Assembly: GCF_001905095.1 (NCBI RefSeq)
Contig: NZ_LWLS01000082.1
Location: 1-64,000, forward strand
Length of the DNA: 64,000 nt
From: Micromonospora sp. CB01531
GTDB taxonomy: Bacteria > Actinomycetota > Actinomycetes > Mycobacteriales > Micromonosporaceae
Direction: 5' to 3'
This document shows positions 1 through 6,419 of the stretch, piece by piece. How positions within the stretch are numbered: position 1 is the first letter of the stretch; each line of letters begins with the position of its first letter. A program made the position numbers and the translations under genes. The notes under the pieces were generated by a model that ran no database searches, was not told the origin of the DNA, and was given only the letters and a program-made list of their open reading frames with translations.

Positions 1-312
1 CAGCACGGGCAGGCCCCCGCCAGGCTCATCCCGAGGCAACAACTGGACCCCGGTTTCGGTCATCGTCGATACGCTTACGACACTTCCTCAGCGGTTCACT
101 CACGTTCGTCTTCTCGGATCCCACCTGACACCTCACCGGGCGCCTTTTCCGCGAGCTCACCACCACGGCTCTTTACCGCAGCAGTTCGCGGTGGTTTGCG
201 ACCTCCCCCTGCGCGGGCGATCACGGAGGGCCCAACCTCCATCACCGGTGCAGCACCGCATCCAAGACCTCCTCCTTCTACATCGGAGCTCCCTTCAGCG
301 CTCGTGGCGCAC
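1..312 (-). mobile_element. 5' part of a third group II intron (runs off left edge)
   Basis: Reading on the minus strand from 312, the sequence begins GTGCGCCACGAG, the same 5' end as the two other introns in this window (starts at 3942 and 2894). The remaining 300 bases are non-coding and structured, as expected for the start of intron domain I, and the rest of the intron lies outside the window. The intron interrupts the outer intron's reverse transcriptase gene exactly after the codons for its catalytic F-A-D-D motif (upstream exon ends GGACGACG). The shared 5' end and the abrupt break in RT homology are seen directly. That it is a complete, mobile intron is inferred. Confidence 0.7.
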
Positions 313-738
313 CGTCGTCCGCGAAGCGGACGATCCGGTAGGTGGCCCCGCCGCGCTTGCGATGAGCTATCCGCTTGGCGCTACTGCCGTGAGCGTCCCA
401 CTTGGCGCAGAAGTACTCGTCCAGCGCCGTCAGGGCGATGTTGGCCAGCAGCGGACTTGCGATGCCGCCTTGGGGCGTGCCGCTGTCCGAGTCCCTGATC
501 GCGCCGTCGGCGGACATAATGCCCGCCTTCAGAAACGCCTTGACCAAGGCCAGGACCCGCTTGTCTCCGACTCGTCGACGCATTCGCTCTAGCAACGCGG
601 AGTGTGAGATCTCGTCGAAGCACGCCGTGATGTCGGCTTCGAACACCCAGTGGTATCCCTGGGTGCCGAAGCGTTGCACCTCGGCGATCGCGTCCTGAGC
701 CCGACGGTTCGGACGGAAGCCGTAGCTGACCGGCTTGA
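313..738 (-). pseudogene. Middle fragment of the outer intron's reverse transcriptase
   Basis: This continues the RT begun at 3321. It reads F-K-P-V-S-Y-G-F-R-P-N-R-R-A-Q-D-A, then D-I-T-A-C-F-D-E-I (RT motif with a catalytic Asp), S-G-T-P-Q-G-G-I-A, and ends with R-F-A-D-D, the catalytic pair. Directly after the second D the third group II intron begins. The frame across 3321-2895 plus 738-313 is open (284 codons plus one base). The thumb and maturase regions are not in the window. Confidence 0.85.
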
Positions 739-800
739 ATGGAGTCGGACCGGGGCGCGGTGCCACCGTTTCGGGTGGTCCGTTTCCCCGGCCCGCTCCC

Positions 801-838
801 CGAACCCGGCGTGCCGGTCGTCCCGGCACCGGGCTCTC
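801..838 (-). ncRNA. Group II intron domain V hairpin
   Basis: On the minus strand this stretch starts GAGAGCCCGG and ends CGCCGGGTTCG, and folds into the two-part stem with a 4-base ACGA-type tip that marks group II domain V. The AGC triad is near the base of the 5' strand. It lies between the RT stop codon and the intron 3' end, followed by a GC-rich stem (about 742-798) that fits domain VI. This is the most conserved catalytic RNA part of the intron. Confidence 0.8.
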
Positions 839-859
839 CACAGACGTGCGGGTGGGCGT

Positions 860-2293
860 CTATACCGTTGCAGTTGCCGCGTCCCACGGCGTGGGGATCT
901 TCGAGCCCCGGTAACGGTAGCGGGTCACCGGTACCGAGTCGGGCCTGAAGAGGGTCACGCCCGCTTGGCTGATCTTGTCCTTGCCGAAGTAGCGTCTCCT
1001 GAGCCACGTCCAGTTCGCCTTGGGATGCTTGGCGCGGATCCACCGCATCACCCGCCACCAGGAGTACCAGGTGAGGTAGTGCAGGGTCCGCTTCACCGCG
1101 GCGTGCCGGAAGTAGTTGGCCAAGCCCCGCAGGATCGGGTTGATGGCCTCCAAGATGTCCAGCAGGATCAGGTTGAGCCGGTTGCGGCGGGTCCACGCCT
1201 TGACCTTGCGTTTCGTCGCATCGAAGTTGGCCGGCGACATGAAGGTGTAGGCGCAGGGGGTCTTGCCTTTCCGGGACCGCCGCTGGATGCGGAAGCCGAG
1301 AAAGTCGAAACCGTTGTCCGCGTGGGTGATGTGGGTCTTCGCCTCCGACAGCCGCAGTCCCTGGTTGGCCAGGATGGCTGCGGTGTCAGCCTTCAGGGCT
1401 TCTGCCTGCGCTTGGGTGCCGTGCACCATGATCACGAAGTCATCCGAGTAGCGGATGAGTCGATAGGTGGCGATACCCTTGGAGCGTAGGTAGGTGCGCT
1501 GGTTGCGGTACTTCGACGTGGCCGCCCAGGCCGCTTGGAACGGTTCGTCCAGGGCGGTCAGCGCCAGGTTGGCAAACAGGGGGGATATGACCCCGCCCTG
1601 CGGGGTGCCGGATACCCGTCGTTCGAACTGGCCCAGCTCGGTGAGTACACCTGCTTTGAGGAACGCCTTGCACAGGTTGATCACTTTGCGGTCGGTGACG
1701 CGTCGGCGGATGCGTTCGACCACGACCGAGTGTCGGATGTTGTCGAAGCAGCCTTCGATATCGCCCTCGACTACCCACGTGTAGCCGTTGTTGATGTAGT
1801 GCACAATCTCGGCTACCGCGTCCTGGGCGCGACGTCCTGGCCGGTAGGCGTAGCTGGACCGGTACTGGTCGGGCTCGAAGATCGGTTCCAGCACGAGCTT
1901 GAGCGCCATCTGCACCACCCGGTCGGTCACGGTGGGAATCCCGAGCCGGCGGACCTTGCCGCCCTTCTTCGGGATCGCCCGTTCCCGCACGGGTTCGGGT
2001 CGGTAGGTGCCGTTCTTCAGCCGGTCGCGGAGTTCCCGAAGGAAAGGTTCCTCGCCGACTTGCTGCTCCACGTGTGAGCAGCTGACACCATCAACCCCGG
2101 CGCTGCGGGCTCCACGATTCGTTCGCACCCGCAGCCAGGCCACCCGCAGGGTGGCCAGGTCGGCGACGAGGTTGAACAGATCGTGGAACTGCTTGTTGGG
2201 ATCGGTTGTTGCCCACTTGTGCAGCTTGGTCTGGACATGAAGTACCCGGGCCTCCGCTTCGCGGAATGTCGGCCACGGCGCGACGGTATTCAC
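860..2293 (-). CDS. ltrA: Group II intron reverse transcriptase/maturase (inner intron)
   Basis: A 477-aa intron-encoded protein that would splice its host intron and copy it into new sites. The start is a GTG at 2293 preceded by GAGAGGAGG six bases upstream; the open frame extends further, but that part is intron RNA. RT motifs are in order: G-V-D-G near residue 67, the P-K-K-G-G block near 109, S-G-T-P-Q-G-G-V near 228-235 and the catalytic Y-S-D-D at 282-285. A maturase (X) region follows at roughly 370-440 (N-P-I-L-R-G-L-A-N-Y-F-R, then the W-rich stretch). No C-terminal HNH endonuclease is present, as in several bacterial classes. It looks intact and full length. I do not assign an intron class with certainty. 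Confidence 0.93.
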   Translation of the reverse strand: MNTVAPWPTFREAEARVLHVQTKLHKWATTDPNKQFHDLFNLVADLATLRVAWLRVRTNRGARSAGVDGVSCSHVEQQVGEEPFLRELRDRLKNGTYRPEPVRERAIPKKGGKVRRLGIPTVTDRVVQMALKLVLEPIFEPDQYRSSYAYRPGRRAQDAVAEIVHYINNGYTWVVEGDIEGCFDNIRHSVVVERIRRRVTDRKVINLCKAFLKAGVLTELGQFERRVSGTPQGGVISPLFANLALTALDEPFQAAWAATSKYRNQRTYLRSKGIATYRLIRYSDDFVIMVHGTQAQAEALKADTAAILANQGLRLSEAKTHITHADNGFDFLGFRIQRRSRKGKTPCAYTFMSPANFDATKRKVKAWTRRNRLNLILLDILEAINPILRGLANYFRHAAVKRTLHYLTWYSWWRVMRWIRAKHPKANWTWLRRRYFGKDKISQAGVTLFRPDSVPVTRYRYRGSKIPTPWDAATATV

Positions 2294-2894
2294 CGCCGGC
2301 CTCCTCTCGACCAGTCCTTGCCGCAAATCTGCTGCCCTCCTTCGCCATGTGCGCAGCTTTCCTGCACTCGGACTACTACGAGGGCTCTGCCACGCCTGGA
2401 CGCCGTCGGCTGACGGTGCGCCTGCCCGCCACCCTGCTGGATGTCGGGTGGGTAGGGCGGCGCCCAGACGCTTCCCACGTTCACTGGCCACCGGTCGGCG
2501 GGGTCGGGATCGAGCTTTACCCCGGCAGCATCACCGCGAGTACGCCGCAGGCCTTCCTCACGGTCTTCCTGGCCGCACGGAATGGACGACCAGGAAGCGG
2601 GCGAGTCACCAACTGAAACCCGCCCAGCACTGCACCAGCCCGCATCCGCCAGGTTCAGGGCCGTTTTCGAATCACGGGGCATCAGACACTCGTTCGCGAT
2701 CGCTATCCCTTCCCGCCTTGCTAGCGCGGCCGACGCGTCTGGCAGTACCGCGTCTCCGCTACGTTGTCGGGGCTGCTCCCACCCTCCCCGGCACCTCCCG
2801 GATCAGGTTGCCCCCAGCTTCTGAACTCCTGCTGCGACAGGAGCCCGGTGAGGTCTCGCACCCCACCCGGTAACACCAGCGCCTCGTGGCGCAC

Positions 2895-3321
2895 AATCCG
2901 CCTCGAAAATCGGCTCCAATACCAGCTTCAAAGATGCCTGGACCACCCGGTCGCGGACCGTCGCGATACCCAGGTAACGGACCTTACCGCCCGCCTTGGG
3001 TATCGCCCGCCGCCGCACCGGCAGCGGCCGGAAGGCACGAGTCTTGAGATCCTCGCGTAGCTCCGTGAGGAATCCCTCGACCCCACGCACCGCCTCGATG
3101 TAACGGGCTGTCTCCCCGTCCACTCCGGCGGTGCGTGCTCCCTTGTTGTGCCGCACCCGATCCCAGGCCACCAGGAGGAACCCGGGGTCGGTGACAAGAT
3201 TGAACAAATCGTCGAACCTGCGATGAGGATCATCACTAGCCCAACGGTGCAGCTTGGTCTGGATCTTCAGTACCCGGATCTCGGCCCGCAAAAGGGCCGA
3301 TTCCAGTTCGTCGGTATTCAC
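2895..3321 (-). pseudogene. N-terminal fragment of the outer intron's reverse transcriptase
   Basis: About 142 codons from a GTG at 3321, with an AGGAG-type ribosome site upstream. The protein begins MNTDELESALLRAEIRVLKI and closely parallels the intact RT at 860-2293: RT-0 region, G-V-D-G and P-K-A-G-G-K-V-R blocks, and the segment ending L-E-P-I-F-E-A-D. There the homology stops at the inner intron boundary (2894/2895) and the frame runs into intron RNA. The gene continues at 738. It is broken as DNA, but the frame would be restored by splicing of the inner intron. Confidence 0.85.
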
Positions 3322-4026
3322 CAGCGAAAACTCCTGATATTCCGGTACTTACACTGCTGACTTGCTGGCCCCCTTCGCCGTGTACGTGCCATTAACACGC
3401 TCGGACTACTACGGGGCCTCCGCCCACATCCCGCACCTTCAACGGACGACGCATCTATCCCACCATCCTGAATGGATTCCAGGCAGCAGGAGCGATCCGG
3501 GATGGTTCCCGTGTTCACCGCGAACCGATCGATCAGCTTGGCACCCAACTTTGCCCCGGCAGCATCGCCATGGCTACGCCGCAGACCTTCACCATGGCCT
3601 CCCCACCGGCACGCTAAACCGGCTTCGGAGTCGACCGCCCACAACGAGCAGCCGTGCACTGCATCCCGGCCCATATCCACCAGATTTGAGCCGGTGCCAC
3701 GCTTACGGAGCTTTATGATGCTGGTTCCTCTCGTATACCGTCTGATCTCGCTTGCCGGACCCGGCCCGTCTGGCAGTACCAAGCCGTCCCGGCTTTGTCA
3801 GCGCTGCTTCCCGCCCTCACCGACGTCTCCCGGATCGGACTGCGCTCAGCTCCTACCGGGATGCTGCGACAGCCCGGCGAGGAGGACTTCCACCTCCTTC
3901 GGTTCCCGGCGCCTCACGGCGCACCAGCGCCTCGTGGCGCACGGCCCCGCTCCTTCATCGCATCAAGTTAGGCCGAGCAGACAGGGTGACCGGCGCGCAA
4001 CCCGCAGCCGTGCTGAAGACCAAAAG

Positions 4027-4057
4027 GCCCGGTGGCGCAACTGACACGCCACCGGGC
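4027..4057 (-). terminator. Hairpin, probable rho-independent terminator
   Basis: There is a perfect 11-base inverted repeat (GCCCGGTGGCG / CGCCACCGGGC) with a 9-base loop. On the minus strand it is followed by CCTTTTGG, a weak T-tract. It lies downstream of the small ORF at 4369-4584 and of the conservon genes on the same strand, and the outer group II intron inserted about 85 bases beyond it. Confidence 0.55.
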
Positions 4058-4368
4058 AAACGGAGCCAGCGCACATCGAGGCTGGAGGCCGGGCTGCGGC
4101 TCCGTCGCGCGACTATCTCCTACTAGCAAACGCCGCTGGAGACCGAGGAGGTCTTCCTATCAATCCACCAAGGCAGAGTCGGCCACAACTCCCCTTGGTG
4201 GGCGTTGAACAGGCTGCCCTCATAGCCAGTATCTGACCACAGGTGGACGCAGCCCCAGGGCTCCCGTGACCAACTCCTGAGCGAACGAATCGAGTCGTTC
4301 CATCCGCGGCGGCCAGGCCAGCCTGCCGGCGCACACCGGCGGCGCATGGCTCCTCCACGCTGCGCCGC
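4058..4368. other. Non-coding stretch, no gene recognised
   Basis: About 310 bases between the hairpin and the small ORF at 4369. Short open frames exist on the minus strand, but none has a recognisable motif or a convincing ribosome site. It may be debris of the insertion sequence next to it. Confidence 0.5.
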
Positions 4369-4584
4369 CTACCCCCGGCTCGCCGGCAGCTCAACGTAAC
4401 CGACGACCGCGGACCGTAGAGCGCGCACGTCGACGGTCAGCCAAACCTGTCCCCGCGGCATCCCGTCGCGGCTGATCTGTTGCCCGGCGACCTCGACGGT
4501 ATCGCCAGCGTGCAGCGCGGCGTACTCGACGCGCACGAGGATCGGCTGACCCCCGCGTTCCAGGCGCAGCGCCACCGCCCTCAC
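4369..4584 (-). CDS. Small hypothetical protein (71 aa)
   Basis: The peptide begins MRAVALRLERGGQPILVRVE and continues with alternating hydrophobic and charged residues, like a small beta-rich cytoplasmic domain. It has no Cys, signal peptide or membrane segment. Its ATG overlaps the end of the decayed IS110 frame (4-base ATGA overlap). I do not recognise a family. It may be a real small gene or the open remainder of a larger, disrupted one. No strong ribosome site is seen, so confidence is low. Confidence 0.35.
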   Translation of the reverse strand: MRAVALRLERGGQPILVRVEYAALHAGDTVEVAGQQISRDGMPRGQVWLTVDVRALRSAVVGYVELPASRG

Positions 4585-4975
4585 CGCGGCATCCGGCCGC
4601 CGTGCCCGCGAGACAGCTGCCCCGGCGTCATCAGCGGCCGCTGCTGCGGGTAGACAGCCGTCGGGGCATTCGCCCAGCTCTGCCGGGCCTCGGGTCCGGC
4701 GCTCCTCCGGGACAGATAAGCCCCACCCCGGTGCGGATACGCCGTCGCCGCACCCGACTGATCAACGTGCTTCTCAATCTCCGCGATGAGCGTGTGCGCG
4801 GTGGTGGCCTTGATGCCGGGGATCTCAGTGAGGCGTTGCACCGCTGGGGCGAAAGGGGCGATCACCTGCTAGATCTGATGGTCGAGTTCGGCGATGTCGG
4901 CATCGAGCCCGTCGACGCGGGCCAGCAACGCCGTAACGGTGTGATCACCCTGCGGATCGGCGCTGCGCCGTCCGC
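4581..4975 (-). pseudogene. IS110-family transposase remnant
   Basis: The translated stretch contains L-A-R-V-D-G-L-D-A-D-I-A-E-L-D-H-Q-I, then an in-frame TAG at 4872-4874, then A-P-A-V-Q-R-L-T-E-I-P-G-I-K-A-T-T-A-H-T-L-I-A-E-I. The 'L-x-x-I-P-G-I/V' segment followed by A-x-T-L-x-A-E is the hallmark of the C-terminal (IS116/IS110/IS902) half of IS110 transposases. The N-terminal DEDD catalytic half is absent, a stop codon breaks the frame, and similarity fades after E-K-H-V-D-Q-S-G. It ends right behind the conservon GTPase gene. Confidence 0.7.
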
Positions 4976-4979
4976 CGGG

Positions 4980-5564
4980 TCACGTGACCCTGGACAGGCT
5001 GTGGTTCAGCACGGCGAGCAGGGCGTCGAGCACGGACCCGCGATCGCGGGCATCGAATGTGATAAGCGGCACGTCGTCCGGGATGGCCAGGGCCCAGCGG
5101 ACGTCCGCCAGCTCGTGCCGGGCCACGCCATCGAAGAGATTGACCCCGACGACGAACGGAATCTCGGCGCGTTCAAAGTAGTCCACGGCCGCGAAGCTGT
5201 CGTCCAGGCGGCGGCTGTCCGCGATGATTAGGGCTCCCAGGGCGCCTTCGGTCAGATCCCGCCACATGAAGCCGAACCGGTCCTGTCCGGGCGTGCCGAA
5301 GAGATATAGCTTGATCTCGTCATCGATCGTGATCCGGCCGAAGTCGAGGGCGACCGTGGTAGTGGTCTTCTCCGGCACCTCCTCCGCCCGGTCGATGGCC
5401 GCGGCGATCTCGGTGATGGGAGCCTCGGTGGTCAGGACCGGAGTCTCGGAGACCTGGGCAACTGCAGTGGTCTTACCCACGCCGAAGCCACCGGCAATCA
5501 CGATCTTGACCGGCATGGGCGGCCAACCGACGCCGGGGGCGTCAGCGAATCGCGGTGAGTCCAC
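4980..5564 (-). CDS. cvnD: Conservon small GTPase (CvnD type)
   Basis: A 194-aa ATP/GTP-binding protein and the last gene of the conservon. The P-loop is G-G-F-G-V-G-K-T-T at residues 25-33. The switch/G3 region reads F-G-T-P-G-Q-D-R-F, and the base-recognition region is a V-N-L-F-D variant rather than N-K-x-D, which is usual for this family. The GTG start at 5564 is chosen because GAGAGGG lies just upstream and because the N-terminus M-D-S-P-R...P-V-K-I-V-I-A-G-G is typical of CvnD. It overlaps the end of the DUF742 gene by 23 bases, so the two are probably translationally coupled. Cvn GTPases are known to act with a kinase-like sensor and roadblock partner at the membrane. Confidence 0.93.
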   Translation of the reverse strand: MDSPRFADAPGVGWPPMPVKIVIAGGFGVGKTTAVAQVSETPVLTTEAPITEIAAAIDRAEEVPEKTTTTVALDFGRITIDDEIKLYLFGTPGQDRFGFMWRDLTEGALGALIIADSRRLDDSFAAVDYFERAEIPFVVGVNLFDGVARHELADVRWALAIPDDVPLITFDARDRGSVLDALLAVLNHSLSRVT

Positions 5565-5976
5565 GGATAACCCTCTCGATGACCACTGACTTTTGGTTGA
5601 CGGGGACCTCCAGGCCGCGGACCACCAGGTAGCCCAGCGCCACCATGTCGGCGACCAGCACGCGGGCGACTCCGAGGTGCAGGTGGAGGTGTGCGGCGAT
5701 CTCGGCTACGGAGACCGGATGGACGCAAAGCGCCACGATGTCGCGATGCTCGTAACTGAGCCGGCCGTAGGCCGTTCGGCCCTCCCAGGTGGTCATCACC
5801 TGAGCTGCCACGTTGAGGACCGCAGCGTTGAACGGGCGGACCCGACCATGGGTGAGTAGGTACGGTCGGACGCCGGAGATCCGGGGCCGCGGCTTGTCGC
5901 GGTCCCAGGACCGCGGGTCACCCGGTTCGTCGGCGCCGGACTGGGCCGCGTACGGGGGCGGCGAATCGGCCACCAT
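5542..5976 (-). CDS. cvnC: DUF742 conservon protein (CvnC type)
   Basis: 144 aa. The conserved DUF742 body runs from about residue 35 to the end: R-P-Y-L-L-T-H-G-R-V-R-P near the start, Y-G-R-L-S-Y-E-H-R-D-I-V-A-L-C near 90, and the winged-helix-like S-V-A-E-I-A-A-H-L-H-L...V-L-V-A-D-M-V. The first 30 residues are Pro/Asp-rich and disordered. It lies 6 bases after the roadblock gene and overlaps the GTPase gene, as in typical conservons. Its likely role is as an adaptor in the membrane-associated Cvn complex. Confidence 0.93.
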   Translation of the reverse strand: MVADSPPPYAAQSGADEPGDPRSWDRDKPRPRISGVRPYLLTHGRVRPFNAAVLNVAAQVMTTWEGRTAYGRLSYEHRDIVALCVHPVSVAEIAAHLHLHLGVARVLVADMVALGYLVVRGLEVPVNQKSVVIERVIRGLTAIR

Positions 5977-5982
5977 CTCGGC

Positions 5983-6417
5983 TCATTCCCCCACGGTCGT
6001 CTTCAGTTCATCGATGAGCTGCGGGGTAAGCACCGGAGCGACGTGATTGGCGAAGACCGCCATCTCATAGGCGAGGTTGCCCAAGTTGGCGTCCTTGGCC
6101 GCCACCAGGCCGAGGGCGCAGCCGGCACTGATTGCGCTCACCAGCACGTAACCGCCCTGCAGATCGATGATGATCTTGTTGGTGTCGCCGAGTTGGTAGA
6201 CCCGTGAAGCACCGCCGGCCAAGCTGCAGATCGCCGAGGTGATCGCAGCCAGCCGGTCCGCGTCCGCACGGCCCAGATGCGTGGACTTGGCGACAAGGAG
6301 GCCGTCGGAGGAGACCGCTATCGCCTCCCGCACACCGGCGGTTTCCGCGGCGAACCGGTCGAGCAGCCAGTTGAACTGCTGCGCTTCATCGCTGATCTGG
6401 AACGCGGGAACAGTCAT
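5983..6417 (-). CDS. cvnB: Roadblock/LC7-domain protein (CvnB type)
   Basis: 144 aa, almost entirely one roadblock/LC7 domain: F-N-W-L-L-D-R-F-A near residue 14, then A-I-A-V-S-S-D-G-L-L-V-A and the late G-Y-V-L-V-S-A-I-S-A-G-C-A-L-G block. Roadblock proteins regulate the partner small GTPase. The gene is separated by only 2 bases from the upstream kinase-like gene and by 5 from the DUF742 gene, so co-translation is likely. Confidence 0.94.
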   Translation of the reverse strand: MTVPAFQISDEAQQFNWLLDRFAAETAGVREAIAVSSDGLLVAKSTHLGRADADRLAAITSAICSLAGGASRVYQLGDTNKIIIDLQGGYVLVSAISAGCALGLVAAKDANLGNLAYEMAVFANHVAPVLTPQLIDELKTTVGE

Positions 6418-6419
6418 GG

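Larger units (their letters stand above)
739..2894 (-). mobile_element. Complete inner group II intron nested in the outer intron's RT gene
   Basis: The intron is 2,156 bases long. It starts at 2894 with GTGCGCCACGAGGCGCTGG, which matches the outer intron start, and ends at 739 with ...ACTCCAT. It carries about 600 bases of 5' RNA structure, an intact RT gene (860-2293), a domain V hairpin (801-838) and a domain VI-like stem just before the 3' end. The 5' RNA regions of this intron and the outer one are clearly homologous in stretches, for example around the shared tract GGTGATGCTGCCGGGG. The boundary at the 3' end could shift by one base. All key parts for activity are visible. Confidence 0.87.
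313..3942 (-). mobile_element. Outer group II intron, interrupted twice by other group II introns
   Basis: The intron 5' end is at 3942 (GTGCGCCACGAGGCGCTGG). Positions 3322-3942 form the structured 5' RNA region, and the RT gene starts with GTG at 3321. The RT frame breaks at 2895, where the complete inner intron sits, resumes at 738, and breaks again at 313, where the third intron begins. Its RT C-terminus and domains V/VI must lie beyond the left edge. Removing the inner intron joins GGCGGATT to TCAAGCC and restores the RT frame (codons E-A-D-F-K-P). The insertion point of the outer intron appears intergenic, about 85 bases past a hairpin. The nested layout is read directly from the sequence; splicing ability is inferred. 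Confidence 0.8.

Noticed and set aside
2294..2491. Upstream extension of the inner intron RT (66 more codons)
   Set aside because: The extension is intron RNA with Arg/Pro-rich composition and no homology, and a strong ribosome site sits directly before the GTG at 2293.
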